Of a stretch of DNA of 64,000 nucleotides, positions 49,732 to 61,200 are shown piece after piece. Both the position numbers and the translations under genes were made by a program. The notes beneath the pieces are model-generated. The model was not told where the DNA came from and ran no database searches. It saw only the letters and a list, made by a program, of their open reading frames with translations. Origin of the DNA: Artocarpus heterophyllus. Taxonomy: Eukaryota > Streptophyta > Magnoliopsida > Rosales > Moraceae. Within the stretch, counting starts at the first letter, position 1; each line of letters opens with the position of its first letter. The stretch lies in assembly GCA_025403435.1 (NCBI GenBank), contig CM046345.1, forward strand, positions 20,902,117 through 20,966,116. Reading direction: 5' to 3'.

Positions 49732-52075
49732 ATAAGTTTTTTTTTTTTTTCCATTTTCTTCGGTTTCATTCCCTTTTCCTTTAATTTTCTTCCCTTTTTT
49801 TTTCTTAGAGCAAGGATATACAATAGGAATGATAAGCTTACCATATTAGGCTTTGAATACGTCACGGCTTACGTAGATTGGTTTGCCAACAAACATATTC
49901 AATAGGTCACATGGATTCTAAAAGTAGATTAGTTGGAGAGTAGTGTAACCGACCAGAGTTAATCTTATTGTTTTTCCTTTTTTGATTTTGAAATAAAAAC
50001 CAGAATTTTGCCTATGAATTCGGGTTTTAGCAGTTTTCCTCCCCTTGATAGCCCGCCTCCGGCCTCTTATCTGTAATTACCTTATCGGTGGAGAAACTTC
50101 TTAACTCTTATGGCAATTTTAGTTTTTTAGCATCCTATTATGCCGATTTTAATTTTTCCTTCAGCACACTTACCATAACAAAATATAACACCATAACAAG
50201 TTAATATTATTAGACATAGTCACCAACCCCATCCAATATAAAAAGAAAAAAGATAAGGACACCAACTCATGGTTATATAAGAAGCAAACAAAATAAGCAG
50301 GCAACTTTTGAAATTATCTTTAAAAGTTTAATATCTTAAATGATTGTGTAACAAGATTCCTTAAGTAAATTAAATTACCAGTATGATATGTAGATATTTT
50401 AAGAAAGATGTAAAGTTTACATAGTGGGATGAAAATAACATAAAAATATAAAAATTACTAAACAAAGGAAAAGTTATATCTATATTGCTCCATGCCTGTT
50501 CCAAATGATAAGATCATCCTTTTTAAGTAAATTTAGAGGATTTTACATCAACTGTATTTCTTTTTTCCTATAATATTCCAACGACAAAAAAAAAAGTATT
50601 TGGCCGTCAAAATTTGTGAAAAGTAAAATAAAATTGAATGGACTTTGGTGGGGGAGATTTTGTTTTGGAGTAATTATATAATTTTTTTATACTTCCAATT
50701 TTTTTTAATTATCTTTTGTTTTTTGTATTTTAATTTTTTTTTCAATTTACAACTTCAATAAACATGTTTCCGCACAAGATCCCTCTTAGAAGTACATCAG
50801 AGTGAAAATTTTGTTCCAAGTTGCACTTTTGATTTAAAAAAAGATTGCAAAAGGTATGGTAATGTACAAAAAGGAAATAATATGAATTCATGTGCTTTTT
50901 TTTTTTATAAAGGCAGAAATATAAAAGCTTCCTTAATTTATAACTTCCTACTATAACTTCCTACTAATATTTCAGCATATCATACATCTATGTGTATTTG
51001 GGAATGCACACAATCAATATTTAAAAAATATATATTTTATCAATCGTTACTTTTTGTACATTTAACGAAAATGAAATAATGAGTCGCTAATCTGTTTACT
51101 AATGAGATTCATATATTAAGGTACAATAAAATGTATAAAGGATTGCAAATTCTCTTACAATTACATCTATTACAGAATTGATTAGAAGCAGATAAATAAA
51201 TGAAGTGCGCACATTTTAAATCAAAATGGATACTCTATTTATTTACGGTTGAATCTTGACAGGACAAATTGAAAAGTAGATGCAAAAATAGAATGAAAAA
51301 AAAAAAGATTGTGGTAAATCATTAAAAATTGAGTTTCTATTTAACGACAATTTTCTTCGGTTTTCATCTGAAAGTTCGTTATCTATATAAGTACAATTTA
51401 TGAGAATACAAAACAAAGATATAGGTTGTAAATTCACGGATCAAAACTAACTCCCAGATGATATATAAATGTAAAAAATCTAATAGCTAGGAAATACAAT
51501 TATGTTTAATTTATATTTTAATGCATAAAGGCTAAAGTATTTCAATTTTCTTTAATTTATAATTTAGTGCATAAAGGCTAAAGTATCTAATGGGAAGCTA
51601 ACCATGCGATTTATGAGGTGAATAAGAATTGCAATTTATGACATGAACAAAACCAATATTTAACTAGATAGAGAGGTAAATGGCCTTGTTAAAAGTACTT
51701 TTTAAATTAATGATCATAGCTTTTTAAAATTAGGCAAATAACCATGTATCACTGATAAACTTGAGTTTATCAATTTTAACACTGATTAACTCGAAGATTT
51801 TATCAGTTAAACTTAGTTTATCACTGATCAAGTTTATCAGTGACAAATTTAAGTTTATCGAGTAGCACTGATAAGCTCGAGAAGTTTATCAGTTAAACTT
51901 AATTTATCACTGAAAAACAGTCATTTGCCTAATTTTAAAGAGTTATGGTAATTTATTTTAAAGAGATCATAAAAAATACCACCAAACCCAATTTTCCTTT
52001 TATTTTTGTTATAGACAAAAGCACGTAGAACAGCATAAAATTATAACAATGATATAAAAATTTTTTGCGCGTTAG
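49732..52075. repeat. SRO-upstream block (copy D), proximal part
   Basis: Intergenic DNA upstream of the intact SRO gene. It matches the palindrome at 500-1600 and block 3505-4925, and 20455-21180. A TTTATC-palindrome MITE copy lies at 51677-51970. No gene. Confidence 0.7.
51677..51970. mobile_element. MITE with internal TTTATCACTGATAAA palindromes, second copy
   Basis: Same element as 4517-4810. Terminal repeats have drifted, while the inner TTTATCACTGA and GATAAACTCGA motifs are kept. It shares its position within the duplicated block. Confidence 0.6.
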
Positions 52076-52104
52076 AAGCACTACAAGAAGAAGATCATTT
52101 AGAG

Positions 52105-52470
52105 ACGACATTTATCGTCGCTAAAATAAAAAAAATCGTCTCTAAATTTTTTAAGCGACGACATTTTCGTGGCTAAATGCCGTCGCTAACGTATGGTAAC
52201 TAAAAATATTTAGCAACGACATTTATCGTCGCTAAAATAAAAAAAGTCGTCTCTAAATTTTTTAAGCGACGACATTTTCGTGGCTAAATGTCGTCGCTAA
52301 CGTATGGTAACTAAAAATATTTAGCGACAACATTTTAGTCATCGCTAATTATGTTTTAGTACTTTGTTCATCGCAACAAATTCAGCGACGACATTTGTCG
52401 TCGTTAAAAATATCAACGACGACAAATGTCGTCTATAGAATTAGCGACGACAATTATCGTCGCTATAATT
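52105..52470. repeat. CACTA left subterminal repeat array
   Basis: Palindromic words ACGACATTTATCGTCGC and GTCGTCTCTAAA are repeated. A 111-bp unit is tandemly duplicated (52105-52215 and 52216-52326) with few differences. In En/Spm such arrays bind the TNPA-type protein. That role is inferred here. Confidence 0.85.
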
Positions 52471-52672
52471 CCTTTTTTTTTTTAAACAGATTGCTCTAAA
52501 ATTTCATCCCTGGCCATAATAAACCCTACAAGCAAATAACTACCAAGTCACAGATATATTTTCTCGTCACACTATAATAACTAAAAAAGTTTAATATAAA
52601 TAAAATATAACTGTATAGATAATACGGTTATATGTACATTAAGTCAACAAGTCTGAATCATAAAAATATAAA

Positions 52673-54345
52673 CTAGTCTCCTAAATTATCAGTTTTTCTA
52701 TCATTATCATTGTTTTCTTCGTGACGTGGATAGGAAGACATAAAAGGTGGAGGTGATGGTGGTGGTGGGGGTGGTGGAGGAGGGGGAGGCATTGGTAAAT
52801 CTAAATCCAGCAATAGACGCTTAAATATTGCTGTCATTTGATTTTGATATTGAGCCATTTGATTTTGATATTGGGTTTGTTGTGTGTTATACCGAGATTG
52901 TTCCTCCATCCATTGTTGCACCTGTGGAGGTACTTGTGACTACGAACGAGCCTCCTCAAGAGTAGCTGCTACAAGAATGTCTTTTCTCATCCTCGGGCCC
53001 ACTCCTTTCCTATGCCCTCTGTGTGATCCAAGCACATTCTCTGCAATCTCTTCTTCATTCATGAGATGTGTTGTCTGAGATGCGTCGAACTAGAAGCAGA
53101 AGCAGATGCAGCAGTAGCAGCAGCTTGGGTTTGTTGAGTATGCATATGAAGCATTTCCTTCTGCAAATTTCATTTAACAAAATAAATTACAATCCAACTT
53201 AAAATTTCATAACTAAAACTAAATAAGTTATATGACTTTCGTATCTAGCCTCTGCAGCGTCATTAACCCATCTGCCATCAGAATATTGATGACATTGACG
53301 CCAATTTTCCAAAATTGAAAGCAACTCACCAGTTTCTAAATTTCTCTACAGAAGGGATAGGCTTGTGTTAGAACAATACATATCTTAAAGAAAAAATGAA
53401 ACATAGTTTAATAAATTTTTATTTACTACCTTTTGATATCTTAAATTAGCATACGATTGCGTTCCATGATGACTTGGTTGCTTTACATTTGCTCTGTTTC
53501 TTTTATTTGTCGCCGACCTTTTCTGTTACATTGATTAATAATTAAAATTAGTACGGTATATCAAAATATGCAATAATCATGAGAAATAGAGTTTATAATT
53601 TTAAACCTGAAAAGCTTCGCCGCAGAAGCGATCACAAGCAGCCTCCCAATCAGCTTGTGTTCGTACATTGTCGGGACGTTGCTTCTTCACGTTAACTACA
53701 TTTTTTGCCCCCCCTAATTGTCTGAAATATTCATGAAGGTCATTTTTCCATTCCTTATACCGGTTTTGTGCATTACGATCTATTGATGCCGCCGATATAG
53801 GAGTCAAATCAAAATAAAAAAGATCCTATAATTTCATTATAAATATCACAATTAATACAAGGTCGTTAAAATTATATATTATAAATAAAAAATGAAATAA
53901 TATTACTCGTGTTTGAGGTAAAATTTGATCCTTGTATACCGCGGGAACCTTCTTCCAACTATCATAATATGGAGGAATTTTGGATCGCACCGCCTGACCT
54001 ATACAATTACTTAAGCGGGCTGCATTGTCCCCTAAGCCTTTATATGTCTTTCCTTCAATGTCTAGGAATACTGGAAGTTTTCCTTTACTAGTACCAACAA
54101 TCTTGTGGACTTCCTTATTCTTTGTGCATCCACGAACCTTCTTAGCGACAGCCGGTACTGAAAAATAAAACCAAAAAACAAGACAATGCAAGAGTGTTAG
54201 ATTTTATATAAAATTTATAATACATTTGATAGAAGACATTGTATTCAGTCATACCTAACTCACAATCTGCTGGAAGTCTTCTTGGCCCTGGTGGAGGCTC
54301 TGCACCTCTAGAAGATCCAACACACGTAGCAACGGGTCCAGTCAT
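52673..54345 (-). pseudogene. CACTA second gene, Transposase_24 (PF03004)-like protein
   Basis: Exons inferred from homology and splice-like borders: N-terminal MTGPVATCVGSSRGAEPPPG near 54345; 53910-54155 (CTKNKEVHKIVGTSKGKLPV, SNCIGQAVRSKIPPYYDSWK); 53607-53826 (NRYKEWKNDLHEYFRQLGG, ADWEAACDRFCGEAFQ), the family core; short exons near 53434-53522 and 53240-53345; and a last exon ending at 52673 with NVLGSHRGHRKGVGPRMRKD, Gln-rich QTQYQNQMAQYQNQMTAIF and an 11-residue Pro run. The last exon has a frameshift and an in-frame stop near 52940-53080. The protein is thought to act with TNP2 at element ends. Exon borders are approximate. Confidence 0.75.
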
Positions 54346-54474
54346 TCTAATCACCTATTGCAAACAACTTACTTAGACATTATTTATTAAAAAACTTAAT
54401 ATAAAAAAAGGAAGTTCAATGAGAACTAGAAGTAATGGAAACAAGTTAAATTTATAAGTACATTATTCGTCATC

Positions 54475-57400
54475 ACTAGTACTCTCGTTGTCAGTTTGTT
54501 CAAAACTGGTATCATCGTCTTCATCTTCATTTTATGTGCTTGTATCATCGTTGTACTCAAGTAAAGTATCATCCATCTCAAGGTCAACCTCAATGCCATC
54601 ATTTCCATGACCCACTTCGATTAATGTTGCATTCTCAACGACATTAGGATCAACATCATTTCTTCTAAATGTTATTGACTCCAAATTGGGTAGCTCAACT
54701 ACAAGTTCAAAATTTGAATAATCAACTTGTAGCACCTCAACTAAACTAGAATCTTCTTGTTCGATGTCAGGAAGATTCCACACATGTCGATGCCCAAACT
54801 ATTGGACCACTTTCCAATTAGGGCCATTAAGTTGATCTTCAAGATAAAACACTTGTTTTGCTTGTGATGATAATATAAAGGGATCATCTTTATAAGCCTC
54901 GGCATTAACAAACACACTTGTGAAGTTTTTATTATTTAAGATTCTTTTCTTTCTTGGATCTGCGTCAAACCATTTACACTTAAACAACACAACTGAACAA
55001 TCATTCATATATCGAAGTACCAATACATCTTCTAGCCGACCATAATATATGTTGTCATCAACACCAAGTACGAAAACCCCACTGTTTTGTGTTTTTTGCT
55101 GAACATCACGATTGTTGCACACAAACTTGACCCCATTTACCACACAAGCAGAGTATGATAGTGCAGTGTCATTGGGACCAGACGCCAAGGCGAGCAATTC
55201 TTCAGTCGCCTCTGGTGAATGATTTTTTCGTAAATGGTACACCTATAATGAGAAAATTATTATTGTTACTAAATCTTTAAATATGATTTTTTGCATAAAA
55301 AGATTAAAATTTTTTTTTACCTTTTTGTAAAACCACGTCGGAAATTCATCAATCTGAACCTTATTTAGGTTTCTTCTACTAGTAATTTCAAGCTCACGCA
55401 TGTGTTCCCTATACATGAAATGGGTCTCATAAAATTTATGCTATACTACATACTAGAAAGTGAATAATTAAAGAGTTAAACTTACTCTATGTATCTTCAG
55501 ATCTCTTCGCAATTGTTTAAAATATACCACTCGGCCTTCTTCCTTAATTGCTCATTTAAATGAGTTGCTACAATCTTTCCCATTGGTCGGCATTGTGATT
55601 GGAAGACCGATATCATTTTCTTTGGAGCAGAATCATGATTAGGCAGGTTCCTTTCAGGCCGATTGAATTTAGTTTCGATACCATGAAAGTAACGTGAACA
55701 GAAAGTCAATGCCTCATTTACAACATAAGCTTCTGCAATTGATCCTTCCGGTCGTGCTTGATTTCTAACAACTGCTTAAGTGACCCAATATACCGCTCGA
55801 AAGGGTACATCCACCTTGTATGAACTATTATATCAAAAAATGCGGGCAAAAATATTCTTTCCAACTTGCATAATATTATGACAATTTCGTCTTCAGCTTT
55901 CTCTAAATCAGAGATCTTTAGGGTTCTAGAACAAATTTGTTAAAAGAAATAACAAAGTTCAACAATTGTATCAGTGATCTCTTTTTTAAGAAATGGACAA
56001 ATACCGACCGGTAATAGACGTTGCATGATCATATGACAATCGTGTGATTTAAGTCCAGTGATCTTACCATCAGCATCGACGTTCTTTTTCAAATTTGCCA
56101 CAAACCGATTAGGAAACTTTGCAGATTTAATAAAGGCACCAAATTGTTTCTGTTCTACAAGAGTTAAAGTGTAGTCTGCATGAGGTTTCATCCATCGATC
56201 CCCATCCTTATAAAGATGCAATTCATTCCTTATGTTCATGTCGGCTAGATCCATTCTTGCCTTGTCTGTGTCCTTTGACTTCCAAACAATATTCAATATT
56301 GTGCCTAACAAGCTATCACAGACGTTGTTCTCAATATGCATGACATCTAAGTTGTGCTTTAGCAACAAATCTGACCAATATTCCAATTCAAAAAATATAC
56401 TCTTTTTCGTCCAGTTTAACTCGTTAGGTTCTCGCCTACGTTTTTTGCCTCCAAAATCAATGTGCTTGCCTGGTAATCTACGTCGCACACGTTCTAACTA
56501 ATTTAATATTTCAATTGTAGACAAGCATGGAGGCGGGGGTCTTTTCTCAACCGTACCTCAAATTGTTTTTCTCTTCTCATGATATTTGAAGTTGGAAGGA
56601 ATCGTCGATGGCCTATATAACACATCTTACTCCTTAAACGCTTAGAAGGAGTATGTATGTTGCACGTTGGACATGCGTTGTATCCCTGGCCACTCCAACC
56701 AGACAAACTACTTCGAGCAGGAAAATCATTGATAGTCCACAAAAATGCAGCATGCATCCTAAATGATGCATTAGCGTAGGCCTCATGAATTACCAATCCA
56801 TGCTCCCAAAGCTCTTTCAACTCATCTACAATTGGTCTCAAAAACACATCTATATCCTTTGCAGGAGCATTAGGTCCCGGAATCAACAAAGTCAACATCA
56901 AGTATGGTTCCTTTGTACAAAGCCATGGAGGTAGATTATATGTTGAGAAGATAACTGGCCACATACTATAAGGTTGACTCATATTTCCAAACGGACTAAA
57001 CCCATCAGCCGCTAAACCTAAATGAACATTTCTTACTTTAGAAGCAAAATCAGGATACCTATGATCAAATGCCTTCCATGCCTCTCCATCTACTGGATGT
57101 TGCAAAACGCCTTGCGTAGATTGACCAAAACCATGCCATCTCAAATCTCTTGCAGTATGTCTTGACGCATACAAATGCTTCAATCGATCCTTTAAAGGGA
57201 AATTGCGTAATACTTTATGAGGCACTCTTTTTCTCTTTGTGTTTGGATTCACCCATCGACTCTCACCACATATAGGGCAAGTGTTTCTATTAGCATATTC
57301 TTTCCAAAATAAAGCACAATCGTACTTGCACACATGAATTGTCTCGTAACCTAAACCCAACTTGCGTAACTTCATCTTGGCCTCATAATGTGAAGCAGGA

Positions 57401-57952
57401 ATATTATTCCCCTTGTAATGCCTCCTTTAAAAGCTTTAGCAAAGAGTCAAAAGATTTGTTGTTCCATCTATGAAGCACCTTTAAATGCATCAATTTTACT
57501 AAAAAATCAAGAGATGAAAAGTTTTCGCATCCAGGATACAACTCTACCTCAAGCTCAACAAAAAGTTCTTCAAACTACCCAGAATTGTATTTTTCAGTTG
57601 GACTTGACTCTTCTGGTTCGACATGATTGTTGGCCCCCACTACATCATCTAAGACATTTCGCATCTCGTCAGTAGATTGTTCATGTGTTTCATAACCAAT
57701 AATGTTTGTATTATAAGATTCTCCATGGTATATCCACGTAGTATATGTTCGACTAAATCCCTTGTCAATTATATGAGCTTCAACCACTGGTAATGTTTGC
57801 ATTGTTACATTCAAACAATTAATGCATGGACAACTAACTACCCCATCCTCATTCATGTAGTTTTTTGCTCTTTCCAAAAATGCCATTGCACCATTCTAGT
57901 ATCGATCAGAAAAGCGATCATTTTCAAAAATCCAACTCTTGTCAATCGTCAT
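54475..57952 (-). pseudogene. CACTA TNP2-like transposase (Transpos_assoc, Transposase_21, DUF4218, DUF4216)
   Basis: Starts MTIDKSWIFENDRFSDRY at 57952, then an in-frame TAG (57896-57898). The transposase-associated domain continues (FLERAKNYMNEDGVVSCPC). An extra G in a four-G run (57409-57412) shifts frame before the core. The core at 56503-57375 is well kept (CPICGESRW, GLAADGFSPFG, YNLPPWLCTKEP, LLIPGPNAPAKDIDVFL). A frameshift follows near 56500, then DVMHIENNVCDSLLGTILNI and the DUF4218 part LKSHDCHMIMQRLLPVGI. An in-frame loss joins FFDIIVH to TRWMYPFERY. Further frame breaks occur near 55500-55790. The DUF4216 part (54799-55242) meets stops at 54796-54798 and 54529-54531. At least six lesions make activity unlikely. 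Confidence 0.9.
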
Positions 57953-57959
57953 ATTGATG

Positions 57960-58810
57960 TTTTCAATCCTATTGTCAAATGTAATATAACTCATAAATAT
58001 GGAAAATTTTCTACTAAACAAATATAGTTACACAATATTTTTCAGCACGTGAGTGGACTATTTTTCCAGCATTCTTCCACCAAGCAATGATTTTAACAAT
58101 AATTTTCTGCATTACATGGCTTAGTTCTGATTTTGCATCTGAATTGAATTGTACAGTTATATTTTTTTTGTTCACTCTCTTAATAAATTGTACTTTTAAA
58201 TTAACTTGGCGTTTCTCGTTCAAAATTTCCTGGACTGGTAGTGTTGGTTGTTTATAGATACAAATATTATTGCCCCTATTAAGGCACACAAAATGCTTTT
58301 TAAGTCTGATAAGCTAGGAAGCATTTGTCCAAACCTTTCATTTAGATTAATTAAAGCCTGTTTGGTTACTGCGTTTAAACTGAGCATTCGAACTAAATTT
58401 TAAATTTTGGTGAGAGAAATTTTGTAGCAAAAATGTTTGAATTATGAACTGCACGTAACATAAGAATGTGAGGCTAAGTTATCAATGTTGATTTAAAGGT
58501 CCAAGCTAATTTAGTTAAAGGGTGTCCCTCTTGACATTGTTGTGTCAAATTTGATAGGGAACTGAAGATGATGTAGCACCTCAACTAAACTAGACTTAGT
58601 TTTATAATTGAACTCGTGACGAAAGAAAGGGAACCAATAATTTGTTGCTCAGGATATGGTTGTGACTCCTTGATGTTCTCAAGAGTTAAGCAAAGGGCTA
58701 AAGCTGAAAATCACGCCGTACTAGTATTTCTCTTTTTTAAAATCTTTGTTAGTTGGTTGATCCTTAATCTGTTATATTATAAGTAATAGACTGATGGAGA
58801 AAATCTTACC
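57960..58810. other. CACTA non-coding region upstream of the transposase gene
   Basis: Leader or promoter side of the transposase gene. It contains a MITE-like remnant (about 58350-58450, GTTTGGTTACTGCG with CAAAAATGTTTGAATT). The 91-codon minus-strand frame (58014-58289) has no recognisable domain. Confidence 0.4.
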
Positions 58811-58941
58811 AACATGTGGCTCAGCCATATATTGAATTTATGTCTTTGTTACAACTTTATGAGAAAGTTGGAATAATAGGAAAAAAAAAAAAAAAAAACA
58901 AACAAATAAATATTGACTGCATCTTCAATATTGCCAGGCCC

Positions 58942-59137
58942 AGCACTGACCATAGAGAGAAGTCTAGGACTAGCATCAGGCAAAGAGAAAAATCAAGGCT
59001 CAGCACGGACAACAGAGAGAAATCAGGAACCAGCACTGACAAGAGGGAGAAGTCAAGAAGGAGCATTGATCGGCAGGGAAAAGCGAGGAACAGCACAGAT
59101 CATTCAGAGAGAGCACGAAATAGCTTCGACCGGTTAG
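58942..59137 (+). repeat. 30-bp minisatellite inside the CACTA element
   Basis: Six full 30-bp units (58942, 58972, 59002, 59032, 59062, 59092) and a partial seventh, diverged but in strict phase. Each codes on the plus strand for a degenerate 10-residue unit close to STDxREKSRx. The frame runs 58816-59142 (108 codons). Plus-strand coding is opposite to both element genes. It could be a captured exon or a fortuitous open repeat; no splice support was established. Confidence 0.8.
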
Positions 59138-59586
59138 TTTAATCATCAATTCTTTAAGGTTAGTAGAAAATTTTGTAAGGTAGAAAAATAGTCCACAAAT
59201 ATAGTTACACAATAGTCCACTCACATGAATTAAGGTCTCAAAAACAGAGAGAGAGAGTCTGAGATACAATCTCTCCACAGACAAAAAGTTTTTCAAACTG
59301 CCCAGACAAATCTCAGAGGAAATCAAGGTAGGAAAGTTGAACAAAAAAAAAAAAACCCTTACCTGCTGCGATGACAACGAATCTGTGGGGTGGAAAACAG
59401 CAACAATCCAGCCAACGACACTGTCTAGCTCTGGCGGAGCTCGTACAGGTCGCAAAGTGTTGTTTCAGACAAGAGACAATCGAAGAGACGATCGATTCCT
59501 TTTCAGACGAGATGAAGAGGCTGAAATTTTCTGAGCTGAGAAGCGGGTGAGGGGAAAGCTGGGTTTTGGGAATATATATTCTCTTT

Positions 59587-59895
59587 TAGCGACGACATAT
59601 GTCGTCTCTAAATATATACATACCAAAACGACAACGTATTAGGATTCAACGACGACATTTATCATCACTTAATATGCAAAGACCGCGAATTTATGGCGCG
59701 TGTTTGGGAATTTCAACGATGAAATTTTTGCATATATTCAGCGACGATTAAGTCGTCGCTAAATATAATAAACGACGACAAATATCGTCTCTAAAAATTT
59801 TAGTACACAATTACAAAATCGTATTCTGCACAGAATTAACGACAACAATATCGTCGCTGAAGAATAAATGTCGCCGCTAAAATTTTACTCGCTAA
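59587..59895. repeat. CACTA right subterminal repeat array
   Basis: Several AGCGACGACATATGTCGTC, ACGACATTTATCATC and AGCGACGATTAAGTCGTCGC type units in both orientations, the counterpart of the left array. Confidence 0.85.
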
Positions 59896-59918
59896 ATCAT
59901 ATAATTGTTGTAGTGAAG

Positions 59919-60672
59919 CCTTAGTTGGAATTATGTCGTGCTTGGAATTATCTCATGATTGTAACTTCTCTATATGTGCTTCCGTAACCTAAAAGTGAAA
60001 TTGAGGGTCAGAAAAAAATTCAAAATGAAAAAAAAGTAGGAAAAAAAATTCCCTAAAGGCTCTAAAATGTTAAAGGCCTAGAAAACAAAAGCAAAGCTAT
60101 GCAATAAATTAAAAAAAAAATCAAAAGGGTGGTAAAAGGTGAGATTAGGACATAAAGAAAATGAAAAAGTATATTATGCGTGTATATATTCATATTTCAA
60201 GATTCCACAGGGTTAAAGGTTAAAAGACTCAACAACTTGCCGTGCAGTGATACGCAGTAATGCTTGATTCACTGTTTCAAATCATAAAAGCTTTAAATCA
60301 AACCGGTTTTACTATAATGTTTTCTTTCATAAAATTTGAATTGTTACAGTGTTTTCAATTCAAACAGATAGTTTGAATTGACAATCCAAACATCCTATCG
60401 TATTTAGGCCTCATATATTGTTACACCTGCAATCACATGACAACATCGAACTTGTAAGCTCGTAATTCATGTTCCATTCGGATAAGGACATAATCTGAAT
60501 TTATCTAAAATTCATGTTCCATTCATGTTCCATAAGAAAAGTCTAAGAACTAACAAAACTAGTACGACGTTGAGAACAAGTAAAAGTTTAATAAAATTTA
60601 AGAATACCACTAAATTTATCTAGTAATGGAAATCTGAATTGACAATTACGCACCTATGAAAAAGAGAGGCGT
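59919..60672. repeat. SRO-upstream block (copy D), part right of the CACTA
   Basis: Continues the homology to block A (4920-5497 and 6198-6330). About 0.7 kb of block A is absent here. No gene. Confidence 0.65.
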
Positions 60673-61200
60673 CACTATAAGAAAAACTACATTTAACGAC
60701 ATATTATTTACGACATGTAGTTTTTGAATGTCGTTGAAAAGTACATACAACGACATCTCCAACAAAGATGTCGTTAATGACATTTGAAACAATAATTAAC
60801 GACATCTATATAGATGTCGTATTAAAACTCTCCTTTTAACGACAATAGTTTAGTGTCGTTAAATTATTTAACGACAAGTAGGAGATGTCATCAAAGCCTT
60901 GGAGATTCTACGACACCCCTTATAGACGATATTGGTCAAGATGTCGTCTATAAGGGGTGTCATAGAATCTCCAAGGCTTTGACGACATCTTCTACTTGTT
61001 GTTAAATAATTTAACGATACTAGACTATTGTCGTTAAAATGAGACCTTTAATACGGTGTCTATATAGAAGTCGTTAATTATTATTTTAAAAGTCATTAAA
61101 GACATGTTTCTTAGAGATGTCGTTGTATATACTTTTCAACGACATTTAAAAACTACATGTCATAAATAATATGTCGTTAAATGTAGTTTTTCTTGTAGTG
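60673..61200. mobile_element. CACTA-type foldback element, copy 2
   Basis: 528 bp starting CACTATAAGAAAAACTACAT and ending GTAGTTTTTCTTGTAGTG. The two halves are almost fully complementary around about 60925-60950. It contains ACGACATC and TGTCGTTAA units. Block A lacks it at the matching place (near 6333), so it inserted after the duplication or was lost there. Flanks CGT and CAC do not give a clean 3-bp duplication. Confidence 0.85.

Larger units (their letters stand above)
52079..59915 (-). mobile_element. CACTA (En/Spm) DNA transposon, 7837 bp
   Basis: Ends are CACTACAAGAAGAAGATCAT at the left and CACTACAACAATTATATGAT read from the right. The target duplication is AAG (52076-52078 and 59916-59918); 3 bp is diagnostic for the superfamily. 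The unoccupied site is visible in block A near 4915-4925 (AAAAGCC). Both ends carry arrays of GCGACGACATTTATCGTCGC-type subterminal repeats. Two genes on the minus strand, a TNP2-like transposase (57952-54475) and a Transposase_24-type protein (about 54345-52673), are both damaged, so the copy is probably non-autonomous. Confidence 0.95.

Noticed and set aside
52673..52921. Stand-alone proline-rich protein gene
   Set aside because: The 82 codons are the last exon of the Transposase_24-type gene of the CACTA element, continuous with upstream exons by homology.
58942..59137. Possible CRISPR-like array of 30-bp repeats
   Set aside because: Units are directly adjacent with no spacers, are diverged, and sit in a plant CACTA element; a minisatellite.
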